NCBI GenBank assembly: GCA_016709155.1
Contig: JADJEI010000001.1
Coordinates: 1,736,001 to 1,800,000 of the forward strand
Origin: Ignavibacteriales bacterium
GTDB lineage: Bacteria; Bacteroidota; Ignavibacteria; Ignavibacteriales; Ignavibacteriaceae
DNA: 64,000 nt
Direction: 5' to 3'
Made by a program: the position numbers and the translations under genes. This document shows, piece after piece, positions 17,023 through 26,107 of the stretch. Below the pieces are notes generated by a model. That model was not told where the DNA came from. It saw only the letters and a program-made list of their open reading frames with translations, and made no database searches. Within the stretch, counting starts at the first letter, position 1. Each line of letters begins with the position of its first letter.

Positions 17023-17640
17023 TTATAGCATTGTTCTGTATAAAGCCTTAACACCGAATAAATTTAGATTGCTGCTGCTGCTAAAAATCACGTTATAGTC
17101 GCCTTCAATTCCTAAAGAATTATTTGAATCGCCAATTGGAATAAAAAAGCCCATCCCGATAGCGCCGTTAAAATTTTTTGTCAAATCTCTTTCAGAAAAT
17201 AATACCGTGTTTACATCGTTTGAGCCTTGGCTTGGTGAACTAATAAAATTATAGCCAACTGATAGCTTTATAAATGGAGTAAGAAAATCATTCTGTTCGT
17301 AAGAAGCTACGTGCGAAATTCCTATTGAATACATATTTAAAGAATGCCGTGCAATACTTGAAAAATTTTGATCTAACAAATTACCTGATGCCGAAGCTAT
17401 TGCGCTGCTGATTGATTGTCCGGTATAACCAATGCAGACAGCAAGCGAATAATTATCGTCGAATTTGAATCCGTACTCGGCTCCCAAAGAATATCCAAGC
17501 ATAGTTTCGGTGCTTGCGAATGAATTTGCGTTGGGAATTACACCCCCACCGTTTAATTCCACAAAAGTCTGGGCTTGTGAATAATTATATAATGCAAGTG
17601 CAATCATCATTGCGACATTTAATTTTAATCCTAATTTCAT
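17023..17640 (-). CDS. Outer-membrane beta-barrel-like protein
   Basis: A 205-residue protein with a signal peptide (MKLGLKLNVAMMIALALYNY, cleavage probably after SQA near residue 23). The mature part has alternating hydrophobic strands and Gly/Asn/Ser turns (e.g. GYSLGAEYGFKFDDNYSLAV, GAIGMGFFIPIG) and ends in a hydrophobic strand with an aromatic residue near the end (GVKALYRTML). This is the profile of an OmpW/OprF-N-like or PF13505-type outer-membrane barrel with about eight strands. It stands alone on the minus strand. The function is not evident. Confidence 0.75.
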   Translation of the reverse strand: MKLGLKLNVAMMIALALYNYSQAQTFVELNGGGVIPNANSFASTETMLGYSLGAEYGFKFDDNYSLAVCIGYTGQSISSAIASASGNLLDQNFSSIARHSLNMYSIGISHVASYEQNDFLTPFIKLSVGYNFISSPSQGSNDVNTVLFSERDLTKNFNGAIGMGFFIPIGDSNNSLGIEGDYNVIFSSSSNLNLFGVKALYRTML

Positions 17641-17900
17641 TCTCGTCTTTCGTTGCCGTTATTTTTTTATTAAAAACATTTACGGTTTTGATTAGACAAA
17701 TGAAATGCCATCTTGTTAACTTCAAATTTTTAGCCCAAATCAACAATCGGGAAATAATGTTTGATTTATTTTAAGACATTCGATTCAGAAAAGTCCACAG
17801 ATAGACAAACCAAAAATAGTCTATGAAATAATTTGCCCGGGATAAAATTAAAAATGTAAAAAATATTTGAGAGATTTTAGAGGAGGGAATAAAAAGTAAT

Positions 17901-18218
17901 TCAGAAAAGATTATTGCTGCTGCCTTCATAGGAGCCAACAAATCCTGTCAAGCCTTCAGAATTGAGTGCGCTTAATAATCTTGGATCAAGTTGAAGTGCT
18001 TTGGCAAAATCTAAGTATGCTCCTTTTTGATCATTAAGTGATAATCTTATTTTCCCCCGTCTGTAGTAAGCTTCTGCAAAATTTGGATTGAATGCGATTG
18101 CAAGTGTGAATTCATCAAGCGCAGAATTGAAATTTCTATCTAAACTATTTTTATTGCCTTTGGTATAGTGATCAATTGCTTTTTGTTGGGTCAAACAAGC
18201 CGTTTGTTGAAAATCCAT
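17901..18218 (-). CDS. Small TPR-repeat protein
   Basis: A 105-residue protein with no signal peptide. Residues about 17-85 form two tetratricopeptide repeats: FNSALDEFTLAIAFNPNFAE and the following AYYRRGKIRLSLNDQKGAYLDFAKALQLDP, with canonical A/G/Y/P positions. The C-terminal ~20 residues (GFVGSYEGSSNNLF) are non-repeat and low in charge. Such short TPR proteins usually act as interaction adaptors. It sits alone between a beta-barrel gene and the STAS gene, both with gaps above 250 nt. Confidence 0.75.
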   Translation of the reverse strand: MDFQQTACLTQQKAIDHYTKGNKNSLDRNFNSALDEFTLAIAFNPNFAEAYYRRGKIRLSLNDQKGAYLDFAKALQLDPRLLSALNSEGLTGFVGSYEGSSNNLF

Positions 18219-18550
18219 ATCTAAAATTTTTTAACTGATTGAATTGAATTTGATTTATTCCTCAACAATAATGCCATCTGCATGCTTTATATTCTGTTAG
18301 TAATTTCAAGGTTGTACAATAACGACTGACACTATTTATAACAATTTTACATTCCGATGGATTAATCAGGTAATCCTGAATCATTAAATCCCGCCGCCAA
18401 ATTTATTTTAATCATTCAAATGATTTTTCCAATTCAAAATATTATTGCAAATTATTTGTGCAAGTTTAAAAGAGTTATTTGATTTAAAATTTCTTATTGA
18501 TTGTTGAAATTAATTTGCGCTTTATTAATGGTTATATCTAACTGTTAAAT
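18219..18550. other. Intergenic region, no gene seen
   Basis: 332 nt of AT-rich sequence between divergent genes (TPR protein to the left, STAS protein to the right). It probably holds two promoters. No hairpin, repeat or convincing operator was found. Confidence 0.4.
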
Positions 18551-18886
18551 ATGAAAAATATTTCGTTAAAAAGAATTGACGACGTTTGCATCATTTCCAT
18601 TTTGAATGAACGAGCAACATTAAATATTTCCGAAGAATTGAACTCTTTAATTTTAGATTGCTCTCCGGTGTGCTCGGATATGATAATTGACTTGAGCATC
18701 TGTAATTTTATTGATTCTACTTTTATCGGCAACCTGATTTCTGTTTCCAAAAAACTTAAAGAAAATAAGACCAACTTATTTCTCATTAAACCAGAAAAAG
18801 AAGCTTTTCAAATTATTGTAAGGATGGGAGTCAAGGAGGTTTTTAATTTTTTGGAGTCCCCTGCCGATTTATTGCGGCGCAAATAA
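18551..18886 (+). CDS. STAS-domain anti-sigma factor antagonist-like protein
   Basis: A 111-residue single STAS domain. The core motif DLSICNFIDSTFIGNLI near residues 55-71 contains the Ser of the D-S-x-F/G-I/L-G pattern that a partner HPK (anti-sigma/serine kinase) would phosphorylate. In SpoIIAA/RsbV-type proteins this switch controls a sigma factor or signalling partner. No RsbW-type kinase or SpoIIE phosphatase is nearby. It is followed by a DUF350-like membrane protein 43 nt downstream, which has a GAGGT site ahead of its ATG. Confidence 0.85.
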   Translation: MKNISLKRIDDVCIISILNERATLNISEELNSLILDCSPVCSDMIIDLSICNFIDSTFIGNLISVSKKLKENKTNLFLIKPEKEAFQIIVRMGVKEVFNFLESPADLLRRK

Positions 18887-18929
18887 TTATCTTTTTTAAA
18901 GCATTTTCTAAATATTCACCGAGGTAAAA

Positions 18930-19469
18930 ATGGATTTGATATTATTTCTTACCGGGCTATTACAAATTGGACTTTCATTAGTGCTCGGAGTACTATTTAT
19001 TTATGGCGCATATAAATTGTTCTATAGAATAATTCTTAAAATAGATGATGTCAAATCACTGCAAAGCAATAACACTGCGGTTGCAATTCTGAATGCATCA
19101 ATAATTATTTCTTTGATAATTATAATTAAAAATTCAATTGATCCGGCAGTAACAATTTTTTCCAACACACTGCGCTCGCCAAACAATTCAGCATCAGATT
19201 TTCTGATGACTGCGATATTAATTCTTCTTCAAATACTTGTTGCGGGTGTTGTGGCTTTTGGCTCAATTTACCTGGCAATAAAATTTTTCACCTGGCTTAC
19301 CAAAGACTTAGATGAGATTGAAGAGATAAAAAAGAATAACATTGCCGTAAGTATAGTCATGGCATTTGTGGTTTTTTCAATCGCGCTTTTGATTAACAGT
19401 GGAATTGAAACTTTGCTCGATTCTCTGGTTCCTTTTCCCCCAACCTCAATTCTTGAAATTGGCAGATAG
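18930..19469 (+). CDS. DUF350-like small membrane protein
   Basis: A 179-residue protein with four hydrophobic segments at about residues 4-30, 48-66, 90-118 and 138-158. It has an internal repeat: the segment IDDVKSLQSNNTAVAILNASIIIS (only the first part quoted) is echoed by LDEIEEIKKNNIAVSIVMAF. This two-fold repeat, with an NN-A-V motif before a helix, is how I recognise the DUF350 (YjfL-like) family of the inner membrane. Function in the family is not firmly established. It lies between the STAS gene and a transglutaminase-like gene in the same direction. Confidence 0.7.
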   Translation: MDLILFLTGLLQIGLSLVLGVLFIYGAYKLFYRIILKIDDVKSLQSNNTAVAILNASIIISLIIIIKNSIDPAVTIFSNTLRSPNNSASDFLMTAILILLQILVAGVVAFGSIYLAIKFFTWLTKDLDEIEEIKKNNIAVSIVMAFVVFSIALLINSGIETLLDSLVPFPPTSILEIGR

Positions 19470-19498
19470 GACTCTTATTTAGAAAGTTGAGTACTTAG

Positions 19499-20452
19499 AT
19501 GAGTGTTAATACTAAAGGCTGTCTTAAAGCCTCGTTAATTGGATGCGGCTCTATTGCTTTTCTTTCATTTGTACTTTTTATTCTTGTTCTTTTGTTTTCA
19601 ACCAACTTCTCTTTTGATACTTCGGACACAATAAAAACAGACGGCAATTTTTCCATAAAAGATTCCTCCCTCGCCTTTAACGAAATAGTTACCACAAAAT
19701 ATTCCTGGCTGTTTGTGGATGAATTCCTCAAGACAAAAAAAGTTTCTGTAACTTTAGATATTTTAAAAAAGGATGTGGATGATGCTCTTAATTATCTTGA
19801 GATGATAGGGAAAATGTCTTATAAAGAATTGGGTGTGAAAAATAGTAATCAATACAACGATCCACTTTTTGAAAGCAAAGAAGTTTGGGATAAAATTTAT
19901 ATAAGAGTTTACAGTCAAGGAACACCGCAGTTTGAGAAAATTAGTGACGGCTTCAATAAAATATTCTCATCCGAAAACTTATCGCCGAAAAACAGAATAT
20001 TGTTTTTAATTACATTTGTTCAGAACATCAAGTACAAAAGACCCGGAGGATCGCTCGATCTATTACCCCCCATTGCAACACTTGCTAAAAAATTCGGTGA
20101 CTGCGATACAAAAGCACTTTTACTTTACATCCTTTTAGAGAAAATGAAAATTGATTGTGTTTTATTCTGGAGCTATAATTATAAACATGCTATGCTCGGT
20201 GTAGCATTAAATGCAAGTGGTGATTATAAAACATATAGAGGGAGAAAGTACTACTTCCTTGAGACAACCTATCCGAATTGGGGCATCGGGCAGCTCGCTC
20301 CGGATACTGATAACCTTAACTATTGGTACATCACTGATCTCGATGATAATTTGCTGAGTGAAAATTATTTTGATGATACTGAGATTCAACAAAAGGACAA
20401 TCAAAATAAGAGTGAAAGGAAGAATAACAAGCCAAGCCCTGCACGACATTAA
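19499..20452 (+). CDS. Membrane-anchored transglutaminase-like protein
   Basis: A 317-residue protein with one N-terminal membrane helix (about residues 16-36, SIAFLSFVLFILVLLFS) and an extracytoplasmic domain. The catalytic triad pattern of transglutaminase-like cysteine hydrolases is visible: GDCDTKALLLYILL (Cys near residue 199), YKHAMLGVAL (His near 222), and an acidic residue in YYFLETTYPNWGIGQ (near 250). Such proteins act as peptidases or transferases on envelope substrates. The end is a charged tail. It follows the DUF350-like gene by 29 nt and converges with the NlpC/P60-like gene 6 nt away. Confidence 0.8.
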   Translation: MSVNTKGCLKASLIGCGSIAFLSFVLFILVLLFSTNFSFDTSDTIKTDGNFSIKDSSLAFNEIVTTKYSWLFVDEFLKTKKVSVTLDILKKDVDDALNYLEMIGKMSYKELGVKNSNQYNDPLFESKEVWDKIYIRVYSQGTPQFEKISDGFNKIFSSENLSPKNRILFLITFVQNIKYKRPGGSLDLLPPIATLAKKFGDCDTKALLLYILLEKMKIDCVLFWSYNYKHAMLGVALNASGDYKTYRGRKYYFLETTYPNWGIGQLAPDTDNLNYWYITDLDDNLLSENYFDDTEIQQKDNQNKSERKNNKPSPARH

Positions 20453-20458
20453 TATTTA

Positions 20459-20977
20459 TTAGACAACATCCATTAATTGATTTGACTTAGAAAGATCAGC
20501 AGGAGTGATATAGTCATAGGGCTTATTAAATTCCTTTTCAAAATTAATTTTTCGGAATGCTGCATCATAAAAAAATCGTGCAGAGAATTCGCTGCATGTC
20601 ATAGCTTTTGCATTTGTGCTGAATAATTTTATTCGAAATATTTTATATAAGACCAGACCAAAAATATTTAGTTTGTCGTAAGGTCGCCCGATATATCTAA
20701 TAATATTTTCTTTAACATCAGTCACAGCTTCTTTGGATCTCCGAACTCTACATTTATTCAACTCGGAATATTTTCTTTTTCTAATATCGAACCCGTTGCC
20801 CCATGCTTCGCCAACAATCACGTATTTTTCACGTAATTCTAAGACAATGCCCGCGTGTGAAAACTGTGACCTTGTAAAGATCTTAACGAGTCTATCGAAT
20901 AATCCGCTATTTGAAAATAATACAAGATCGCCCGGTTGATACTTCACGGCTGGCACTATTTTTTGATCGTTATTCAT
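20459..20977 (-). CDS. NlpC/P60-superfamily (YiiX/YebB-like) hydrolase
   Basis: A 172-residue protein with the permuted papain-like pattern. YQPGDLVLFSNSG starts the fold, FSHAGIVLE carries the His (near residue 41), and AMTCSEFSARFFYDA carries the Cys (near 135); GRPYDKLNIFG lies between. YiiX-type enzymes act on amide or lipid substrates. No signal peptide is evident, so it may be cytoplasmic. The gene converges with the transglutaminase-like gene with only 6 nt between their ends. A frame check shows an intact gene. Confidence 0.75.
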   Translation of the reverse strand: MNNDQKIVPAVKYQPGDLVLFSNSGLFDRLVKIFTRSQFSHAGIVLELREKYVIVGEAWGNGFDIRKRKYSELNKCRVRRSKEAVTDVKENIIRYIGRPYDKLNIFGLVLYKIFRIKLFSTNAKAMTCSEFSARFFYDAAFRKINFEKEFNKPYDYITPADLSKSNQLMDVV

Positions 20978-21267
20978 TTTCTCAAGATTTGTTTTTACTG
21001 TTGTTTCGGATTAGAAAGTAACCCAATACAATGTTTTGACTCATAATATTAATTCGTTTGAGCAGCCAATTTTTAAAGTTCGTTAATTGGATTGTTAAAA
21101 AAAGACTATTTCAAATTTTAAAATCTAATATTTTTTAGTGCTTAATTGCATGATATTTTTTTCGATTATGAATTACAATGTTGTCCAAACATTATTCTGT
21201 TTTACTTGTTCATCTTTTTTAATAACTTGATAAAAAGATACTATAAAATATTATTACAGTAAAAGCG

Positions 21268-21975
21268 ATGGAACCAGAAAAATTTGACCTGTTTATATTT
21301 TTATTAAAATTAAAATCCTTTCTTGTTGGGATAATTGATTCGCCTGAAGATTGTGAAACAGATTTTCAATACACCGAAGAATTCCTTGAACGAAAACTTC
21401 CTGAAAGAAAGGATGAAATAATTGAAATGCTTCGCCGCAATAATATTGAGGGTGATTGCGATATAGTTTTTAACGAAAAAATTCATTTCAAATTTCGTGA
21501 AATGACACAAGCTGATGAAAAAAATATTAATCTCGAATCTGTACTGAACAAACTCGATATTAAAACACAGCACCTTGTCTCGGATGCCAATATAATATCT
21601 ACTTATCAGAAACTCCGCGAAGAAAAACTGAACAGTATTCTTGCTCTTCTCTTCGAACTTGCCAAAGACTGGGCGGAACATAGAGAAATAGAAAACCAAT
21701 TTGACAACTATGCGATCCTTGATGAAGAAGAAATGATCAGGCCCGAAGAAGAAAAAAAATTATTAACACTTGATAAGAAAACCCTTCGTTCATTTCGGCT
21801 GATTTCTTCTAACTCTGAAAAATATATTGACCAAATGATTGACTATTACTTTAACTATGGCGGAAATCAAAATCTTGACGAATTTGTTGAGGATATAAAA
21901 AAAATCGGCGAGGTTTTAAGAAACAAGTATGTCGAATTGTTCAGGAAAAACGGATTTGACAGTGAGATTTCCTAA
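21268..21975 (+). CDS. Acidic helical protein of unknown function
   Basis: A 235-residue, strongly acidic, mostly helical protein with no signal peptide or membrane helix. It contains EEFLERKLPERKDEIIEML, an ESVLNKLDIKTQ helix and EEEMIRPEEEKKLLTLDKKT. I do not recognise a domain. About 290 nt of AT-rich intergenic sequence precede it, and an excisionase-like gene converges from the right with 40 nt between. It appears expressed alone. Confidence 0.65.
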   Translation: MEPEKFDLFIFLLKLKSFLVGIIDSPEDCETDFQYTEEFLERKLPERKDEIIEMLRRNNIEGDCDIVFNEKIHFKFREMTQADEKNINLESVLNKLDIKTQHLVSDANIISTYQKLREEKLNSILALLFELAKDWAEHREIENQFDNYAILDEEEMIRPEEEKKLLTLDKKTLRSFRLISSNSEKYIDQMIDYYFNYGGNQNLDEFVEDIKKIGEVLRNKYVELFRKNGFDSEIS

Positions 21976-22015
21976 TTGGGAGTGTGCTTCTCTACTTTTA
22001 AAAATAAGCGCTAAA

Positions 22016-22225
22016 TTATAAATCTAACCTTGGCTGAGTATCAGGCTTTCGTTTTTTATGCTCTTTATTAGATTTCAGAAAATCTCCAAATTCTTCCTGC
22101 GAAATAATAAATATTTTCCCGACTCGTTCTGCTTTTAACTTACCGGTTTTAATATAATAAAGCACGCCCGATCGGCTTATCTTTAACAATTTGGCAACAT
22201 CTGTAACACTAAAGTATTCTTTCAT
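22016..22225 (-). CDS. Excisionase/MerR-like helix-turn-helix protein
   Basis: A 69-residue protein consisting of one DNA-binding domain of the 'helix-turn-helix domain, group 17'/excisionase type: EYFSVTDVAKLLKISRSGVL then YYIKTGKLKAERVGKIFII, the wing residues typical of the family. A basic tail (KEHKKRKPDT) follows. The family includes phage excisionases and many chromosomal regulators. No integrase, attachment site or other phage gene is seen nearby, so a regulatory role is as likely as excision. Confidence 0.8.
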   Translation of the reverse strand: MKEYFSVTDVAKLLKISRSGVLYYIKTGKLKAERVGKIFIISQEEFGDFLKSNKEHKKRKPDTQPRLDL

Positions 22226-22551
22226 AAAATCAGCTTTTTAGTTTTTAGCTATTTTTCAAAAGAGATCACTGATAACTTAAGAAATTATTACCTCTGATTC
22301 CATAATTGAAATTTCAATTATGTCACTTTTACAAAGTAAGATTTACAAGTGAAGATTCTTTATTTCACATAGAAGAATAAATTGAAGCAATTCCGAAAGG
22401 TTTTTTGTTAAGTTGAAACAATAAAGAACTAACATGAAATTTAATTGAATAGATATGAGACATTATTAATTAATTGCTAATTCAATTATAAGTGGCATAG
22501 TTTATGTTTTCATTAATACAGAATAAAATTAAATATTATTTGGAATAAACA
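22226..22551. other. Intergenic region, no gene seen
   Basis: 326 nt of AT-rich sequence between the divergent HTH gene and the small gene at 22552. It presumably holds both promoters. No repeat or strong hairpin was noted. Confidence 0.4.
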
Positions 22552-22761
22552 ATGCAAGAAATAAGAGAAAAAATTAAGCAGTTCATCGAGGAAGGGTATA
22601 AGAGCGCTGTTAAAGAGGGGAGTCTCGACAGCACCTTCGTTACTATGCGAATATGGAACTTTCTCATTGAGAAAGACGCTTTAAATTTTAATCAACCTGA
22701 TATTAGAAAAAAAGATGTTAAGCCATTAAACAATGTTCTTCAGCACGATCAAAATCTTTAG
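22552..22761 (+). CDS. Small protein of unknown function
   Basis: A 69-residue protein, half of it charged, with a helical N-terminal half (EKIKQFIEEGYKSAVKEG) and a polar tail. No membrane segment. It has its own terminator at 22798-22828, which supports it being a real transcribed gene. No family is recognised. Confidence 0.55.
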   Translation: MQEIREKIKQFIEEGYKSAVKEGSLDSTFVTMRIWNFLIEKDALNFNQPDIRKKDVKPLNNVLQHDQNL

Positions 22762-22797
22762 CCATAAATAGTCCGTCATCATTCTCCTCCTAAAATC

Positions 22798-22828
22798 ACC
22801 GGCAGTGCGCATCTGCCGGTTTTTTTTC
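22798..22828 (+). terminator. Rho-independent terminator
   Basis: ACCGGCAG/CTGCCGGT, an 8-bp perfect stem with a 7-nt loop, is followed by eight T. It is 36 nt after the small gene at 22552. Confidence 0.9.
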
Positions 22829-22904
22829 TCTCCGCTGATTACCTTAATTTAAAATTGAAAACAATATTTATTGTTTTGTTTCAATCACTTTTTTTTGGCT
22901 ATTC

Positions 22905-23831
22905 TTGTACATAAAATTATTACTGATTGCTTTTCTGCCAATACTGATTTATCAAGGCTGCTTAAATGTAAATTCAGTGTATCTTGAGCAAGCTGATAAA
23001 TTATACAATGACCGTGAATTTACACTTGCCTGTGAATATTACGATAAAGCTATATCCGAAACTCCTTCAAATCAAAAAGCACTTTATGGAAAAGCAAAAT
23101 CACTTTTTAATCTTGGCAAAACCACTGAAGCCATTAGCTTCTTTACACTTGCCATTAAATATGATAATGATTTTTATGAAGCTTACTATAATAGAGCGTA
23201 TTCCTTTCTACAGGTTGATCAAATTGATTCGGCGCTGATTGATATAAACCATGCAATAGAATTAACCGATACCCTGAGTGATGCCTTTTTTCTTCGGGCA
23301 TATTTAGAATCGCTTTCGGGTAATTATGAAAAAGCAATTAATGATTATAACAGATGTATTTCTCTTGATCCTTCTGACTCTCGCTTTTATATCAATCGTG
23401 GAAATGTAAAAAGCTCTTCTTCTGATAATACCGGAGCTATTGAAGACTACACAAAGGCAATACTAATTGATTCAACAAACATCAATTCTTATTTAAGCCG
23501 TGCAAATGAATTTGGAATTGTTGGGAACTACCTTTTGTCTGCAAACGATTATGACAAAGTTTTATCTTTTAATCCGCAAAATATTGAAGTGCTAAGCATA
23601 CTTGCAGAAACAAAAATTAGATTGAACGATCTTGAAAGTGCAGAAAAAATTTATACCAGGATTATTGAACTAACACCGGGAAATCCAAAATTATTTTACT
23701 CAAGAGGATTGATAAAAATTCGGCTCGGCAAAAAAACCGAAGGATGTAAGGACTTGCAAACAGCGGGAAAGATGGGACTATTTGAAGCTTATGAACAAAT
23801 TCAAAAAAACTGCGGGAAAGGGAAAAAGTGA
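22905..23831 (+). CDS. TPR-repeat lipoprotein
   Basis: A 308-residue protein starting at a TTG (no in-frame ATG fits). The N-terminus KLLLIAFLPILIYQGC is a lipoprotein signal with Cys near residue 19. At least seven tetratricopeptide repeats follow from about residue 27 to 300, e.g. YYDKAISETPSNQKALYGKA and NDYNRCISLDPSDSRFYINR. The end (GKKTEGCKDLQTAGKMG) is a typical Sel1/TPR terminus. It would present an interaction surface in the periplasm. Its stop overlaps the start of the next gene by 4 nt, so the two act together. Confidence 0.85.
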   Translation: MYIKLLLIAFLPILIYQGCLNVNSVYLEQADKLYNDREFTLACEYYDKAISETPSNQKALYGKAKSLFNLGKTTEAISFFTLAIKYDNDFYEAYYNRAYSFLQVDQIDSALIDINHAIELTDTLSDAFFLRAYLESLSGNYEKAINDYNRCISLDPSDSRFYINRGNVKSSSSDNTGAIEDYTKAILIDSTNINSYLSRANEFGIVGNYLLSANDYDKVLSFNPQNIEVLSILAETKIRLNDLESAEKIYTRIIELTPGNPKLFYSRGLIKIRLGKKTEGCKDLQTAGKMGLFEAYEQIQKNCGKGKK

Positions 23832-24589
23832 AACGAAATAAAATAAACAAATATTTAGCAAGTTTATTTTTTCTATCAATCATAATTGTCTTGTTAATAT
23901 TCTCAACAAACTGCGCTGATGAAAAACCAAGCAGAATGACACTAATTTCCAAATACAAATTAGATATACCTGAACCCTCCGCACTTAGTTTGAATGCCGA
24001 TACAAACAGTTTGTGGACCGTGAGCGATAACAACAGCACTGTTTATTTGATTTCATTAACAGGCAAAATTCTTTCGAGTTTCGTTTTAGCAAATGCGCAG
24101 GATTTGGAGGGTGTTGAGTTCGTGAACGATTCAACTCTTGCCGTCGTTTCTGAATTTTCTGACGAGTTAATATTTTGCTCGCTGCAGGGAATCGAAAGGG
24201 GCAGGTATAAAATAAATGCGAAACAAAGCGATAACCACGGATTGGAGGGGGTTGCTTTCAAGAAAGACAGCAATTCTTTTTGTGTTATTAATGAAAAAAG
24301 TCCGTCCTTGCTCATCGAACTGACAAACGATTTTTTTGAAACACATCGAACAGAGATAACTTCAATGTCAGATATATCTGATATTTATTATGACAACGAA
24401 GAAAATATTACCTGGCTGCTAAGTGATGAAGACCATGCAATATTTAGATTTAATTCAGAAGGTGTTTTAATTGAAAAGCTTACCATAGACGTCAATCAAC
24501 CAGAGGGGTTGGCGTATGATAAACAAAATAATTTTATTTATGTTGTTTCGGATAAAACAGGCGAGTTATTTATTTACAAATTGGAATAA
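23828..24589 (+). CDS. SdiA-regulated-like beta-propeller lipoprotein
   Basis: A 253-residue protein with an N-terminal lipoprotein signal: a long hydrophobic stretch and Cys at residue 29 (STNCAD). The rest forms short propeller-like repeats: PEPSALSLNADTNSLWTVSD, DLEGVEFVNDSTLAVVSEF, GLEGVAFKKDSNSFCVINEK, and PEGLAYDKQNNFIYVVSDK. This SdiA-regulated/YjiK-type pattern (E-(G/S)-(V/L)-(E/A)-(F/Y)) has roughly five to six blades. It is translationally coupled to the TPR lipoprotein, suggesting a surface or periplasmic complex. Confidence 0.85.
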   Translation: MKRNKINKYLASLFFLSIIIVLLIFSTNCADEKPSRMTLISKYKLDIPEPSALSLNADTNSLWTVSDNNSTVYLISLTGKILSSFVLANAQDLEGVEFVNDSTLAVVSEFSDELIFCSLQGIERGRYKINAKQSDNHGLEGVAFKKDSNSFCVINEKSPSLLIELTNDFFETHRTEITSMSDISDIYYDNEENITWLLSDEDHAIFRFNSEGVLIEKLTIDVNQPEGLAYDKQNNFIYVVSDKTGELFIYKLE

Positions 24590-24612
24590 AGTTTTGCGTT
24601 CAGTTCAATTTG

Positions 24613-24647
24613 CTGTCACTCTGTTATGGAGTAATACAGAGTGACAG
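24613..24647. repeat. REP-like palindrome / bidirectional terminator
   Basis: CTGTCACTCTGT and ACAGAGTGACAG form a perfect 12-bp stem with an 11-nt loop between convergent genes. The GTCA...TGAC ends resemble the palindromes at 31.7, 43.2 and 63.1 kb. It may also stop both transcripts. Confidence 0.6.
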
Positions 24648-24664
24648 AAATTGATTGAGGTGTG

Positions 24665-26107
24665 TTATCTGCTGTTTCCGTAAATTGTTACATTTGCTTT
24701 TCCGTTAGGACCATCTGCGCTTACAGTAATTGCTACAGGTGTTGACACATCCACTGTGTCTTGAACATCGTAAACTAGAAAATTGAATTGTGTCCAAAGC
24801 TGGTTTTGGGTATCGGGGATTTCAAAATTCAGCTCACCAAGTGCTGCAACATTTTCTCCATCAACACTAACTGATACGGTTGTTCCACCTGCAAGTGGAT
24901 TTCCATTTTGGTCACCGACATAGTAATTAAAACTTTGTGATCCGGCATTTGGAATATCGAACGTAATGGGATCAATAGTCACCACCGGTACTCCTGAAAA
25001 TAATACATAAATATCTCTGCTAATATTCTGCGAATTTTCATCTATTGTTGTTCCGGTAATTTTGGCAAAGCCTTCACCAAAAAATGGATCCACCGGGTGA
25101 GGCAGTGCAGAAATTAATTCCACTGTTCCAATTCCTAATTCGTTGGTTTGAGTTGAGCCGGCAATATATCCCCCTGTAGAAGTAAAATATACTGACGTGT
25201 TTTCTCGTACCGGGTTTGCGTATTTATCACCAACATACGCTGAAATAGGATCAATTAATCCAAAAATATTAAATCCTGGAAAATTCAATAACTGCGGCGC
25301 GATACTGAAATGATCATAATCTGGCAAACCGCCATGAATTGAAATTGCAACAGGTAAAGAAGCTATAGTCTTATTGGGTAAAAATACTTCCGCGATTATC
25401 TGCACAACTCCAGCTTTATATCCACTTGTTAAATTAACCGTAGCTTGACCGAGATCATTTGTCTTTACTACAGCGGGACTTATTTCTTCACCCCCACCAG
25501 GCGATATACCGAATCTGAAAAACACATCAACCGAATGATCTATATCCATTGGCACTCCGGCTGAATCCTGAACTTCAAAAACGAGCTGTGCTGTTTCAAC
25601 ATCACCGCTTTCCTTAACTCCAATTATTGCTGTTGTTTGTGCAGCAAGATAAACGGTAACCGGATCACCAGAGGGTTTTGTACCGCTGGTAACGGGTTCT
25701 AATTTTATTAATGGAATTGTATTTATTGATCCAGGCTCGATAGTTGCCGAAGTTGTATCTGTTAGAAATCCACCTTTGTAGGTGATGATTGTAAGGTTGC
25801 TGTTGGCAGTAAGATCAAACTCGAAAGAATACTTACCCTGATCATCCGTGAATACCCCTTCGTCTATTTGATTGCCAACTATTCTTACTATAGCGCTATC
25901 GAGTGGTATTCCCGTTAGATTACTTATAACCTGTCCACTGATAAAAGTAATCGTACCGGTAGAGTCTTCTCCTGTGCCGTTATTATTGTTGTTGTTAATT
26001 CCGGCAGAGATAACTTCCTGGTTATCTTGACAGCTATTAACAATAAAAGTTGCTGAAATGATAAGGATTAGACCAACAACCATTTTAGCAGAATTAAATA
26101 TTTTCAT
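24665..26107 (-). CDS. Lipoprotein with carboxypeptidase-regulatory-like and Ig-like domains
   Basis: A 480-residue protein with a lipoprotein signal (VNSC, Cys near residue 26) and an Asn/Gly-rich linker. Residues about 55-135 form a carboxypeptidase regulatory-like domain: ITFISGQVISNLTGIPLDSA, DDQGKYSFEFDL. The rest (about 140-475) is three bacterial Ig-like (Big_1 / invasin type) domains, marked by VKTNDLGQATVNLTSGYKAG, TNELGIGTVELISA and GNPLAGGTTVSVSVDG. Such proteins are surface adhesins or structural envelope proteins. It is monocistronic and converges with the propeller lipoprotein. Confidence 0.8.
   Translation of the reverse strand: MKIFNSAKMVVGLILIISATFIVNSCQDNQEVISAGINNNNNNGTGEDSTGTITFISGQVISNLTGIPLDSAIVRIVGNQIDEGVFTDDQGKYSFEFDLTANSNLTIITYKGGFLTDTTSATIEPGSINTIPLIKLEPVTSGTKPSGDPVTVYLAAQTTAIIGVKESGDVETAQLVFEVQDSAGVPMDIDHSVDVFFRFGISPGGGEEISPAVVKTNDLGQATVNLTSGYKAGVVQIIAEVFLPNKTIASLPVAISIHGGLPDYDHFSIAPQLLNFPGFNIFGLIDPISAYVGDKYANPVRENTSVYFTSTGGYIAGSTQTNELGIGTVELISALPHPVDPFFGEGFAKITGTTIDENSQNISRDIYVLFSGVPVVTIDPITFDIPNAGSQSFNYYVGDQNGNPLAGGTTVSVSVDGENVAALGELNFEIPDTQNQLWTQFNFLVYDVQDTVDVSTPVAITVSADGPNGKANVTIYGNSR

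Noticed and set aside
18551..20977. Toxin-antitoxin or phage-defence island
   Set aside because: No toxin, nuclease, restriction or cyclic-nucleotide enzyme is seen; STAS plus envelope enzymes do not suggest defence.
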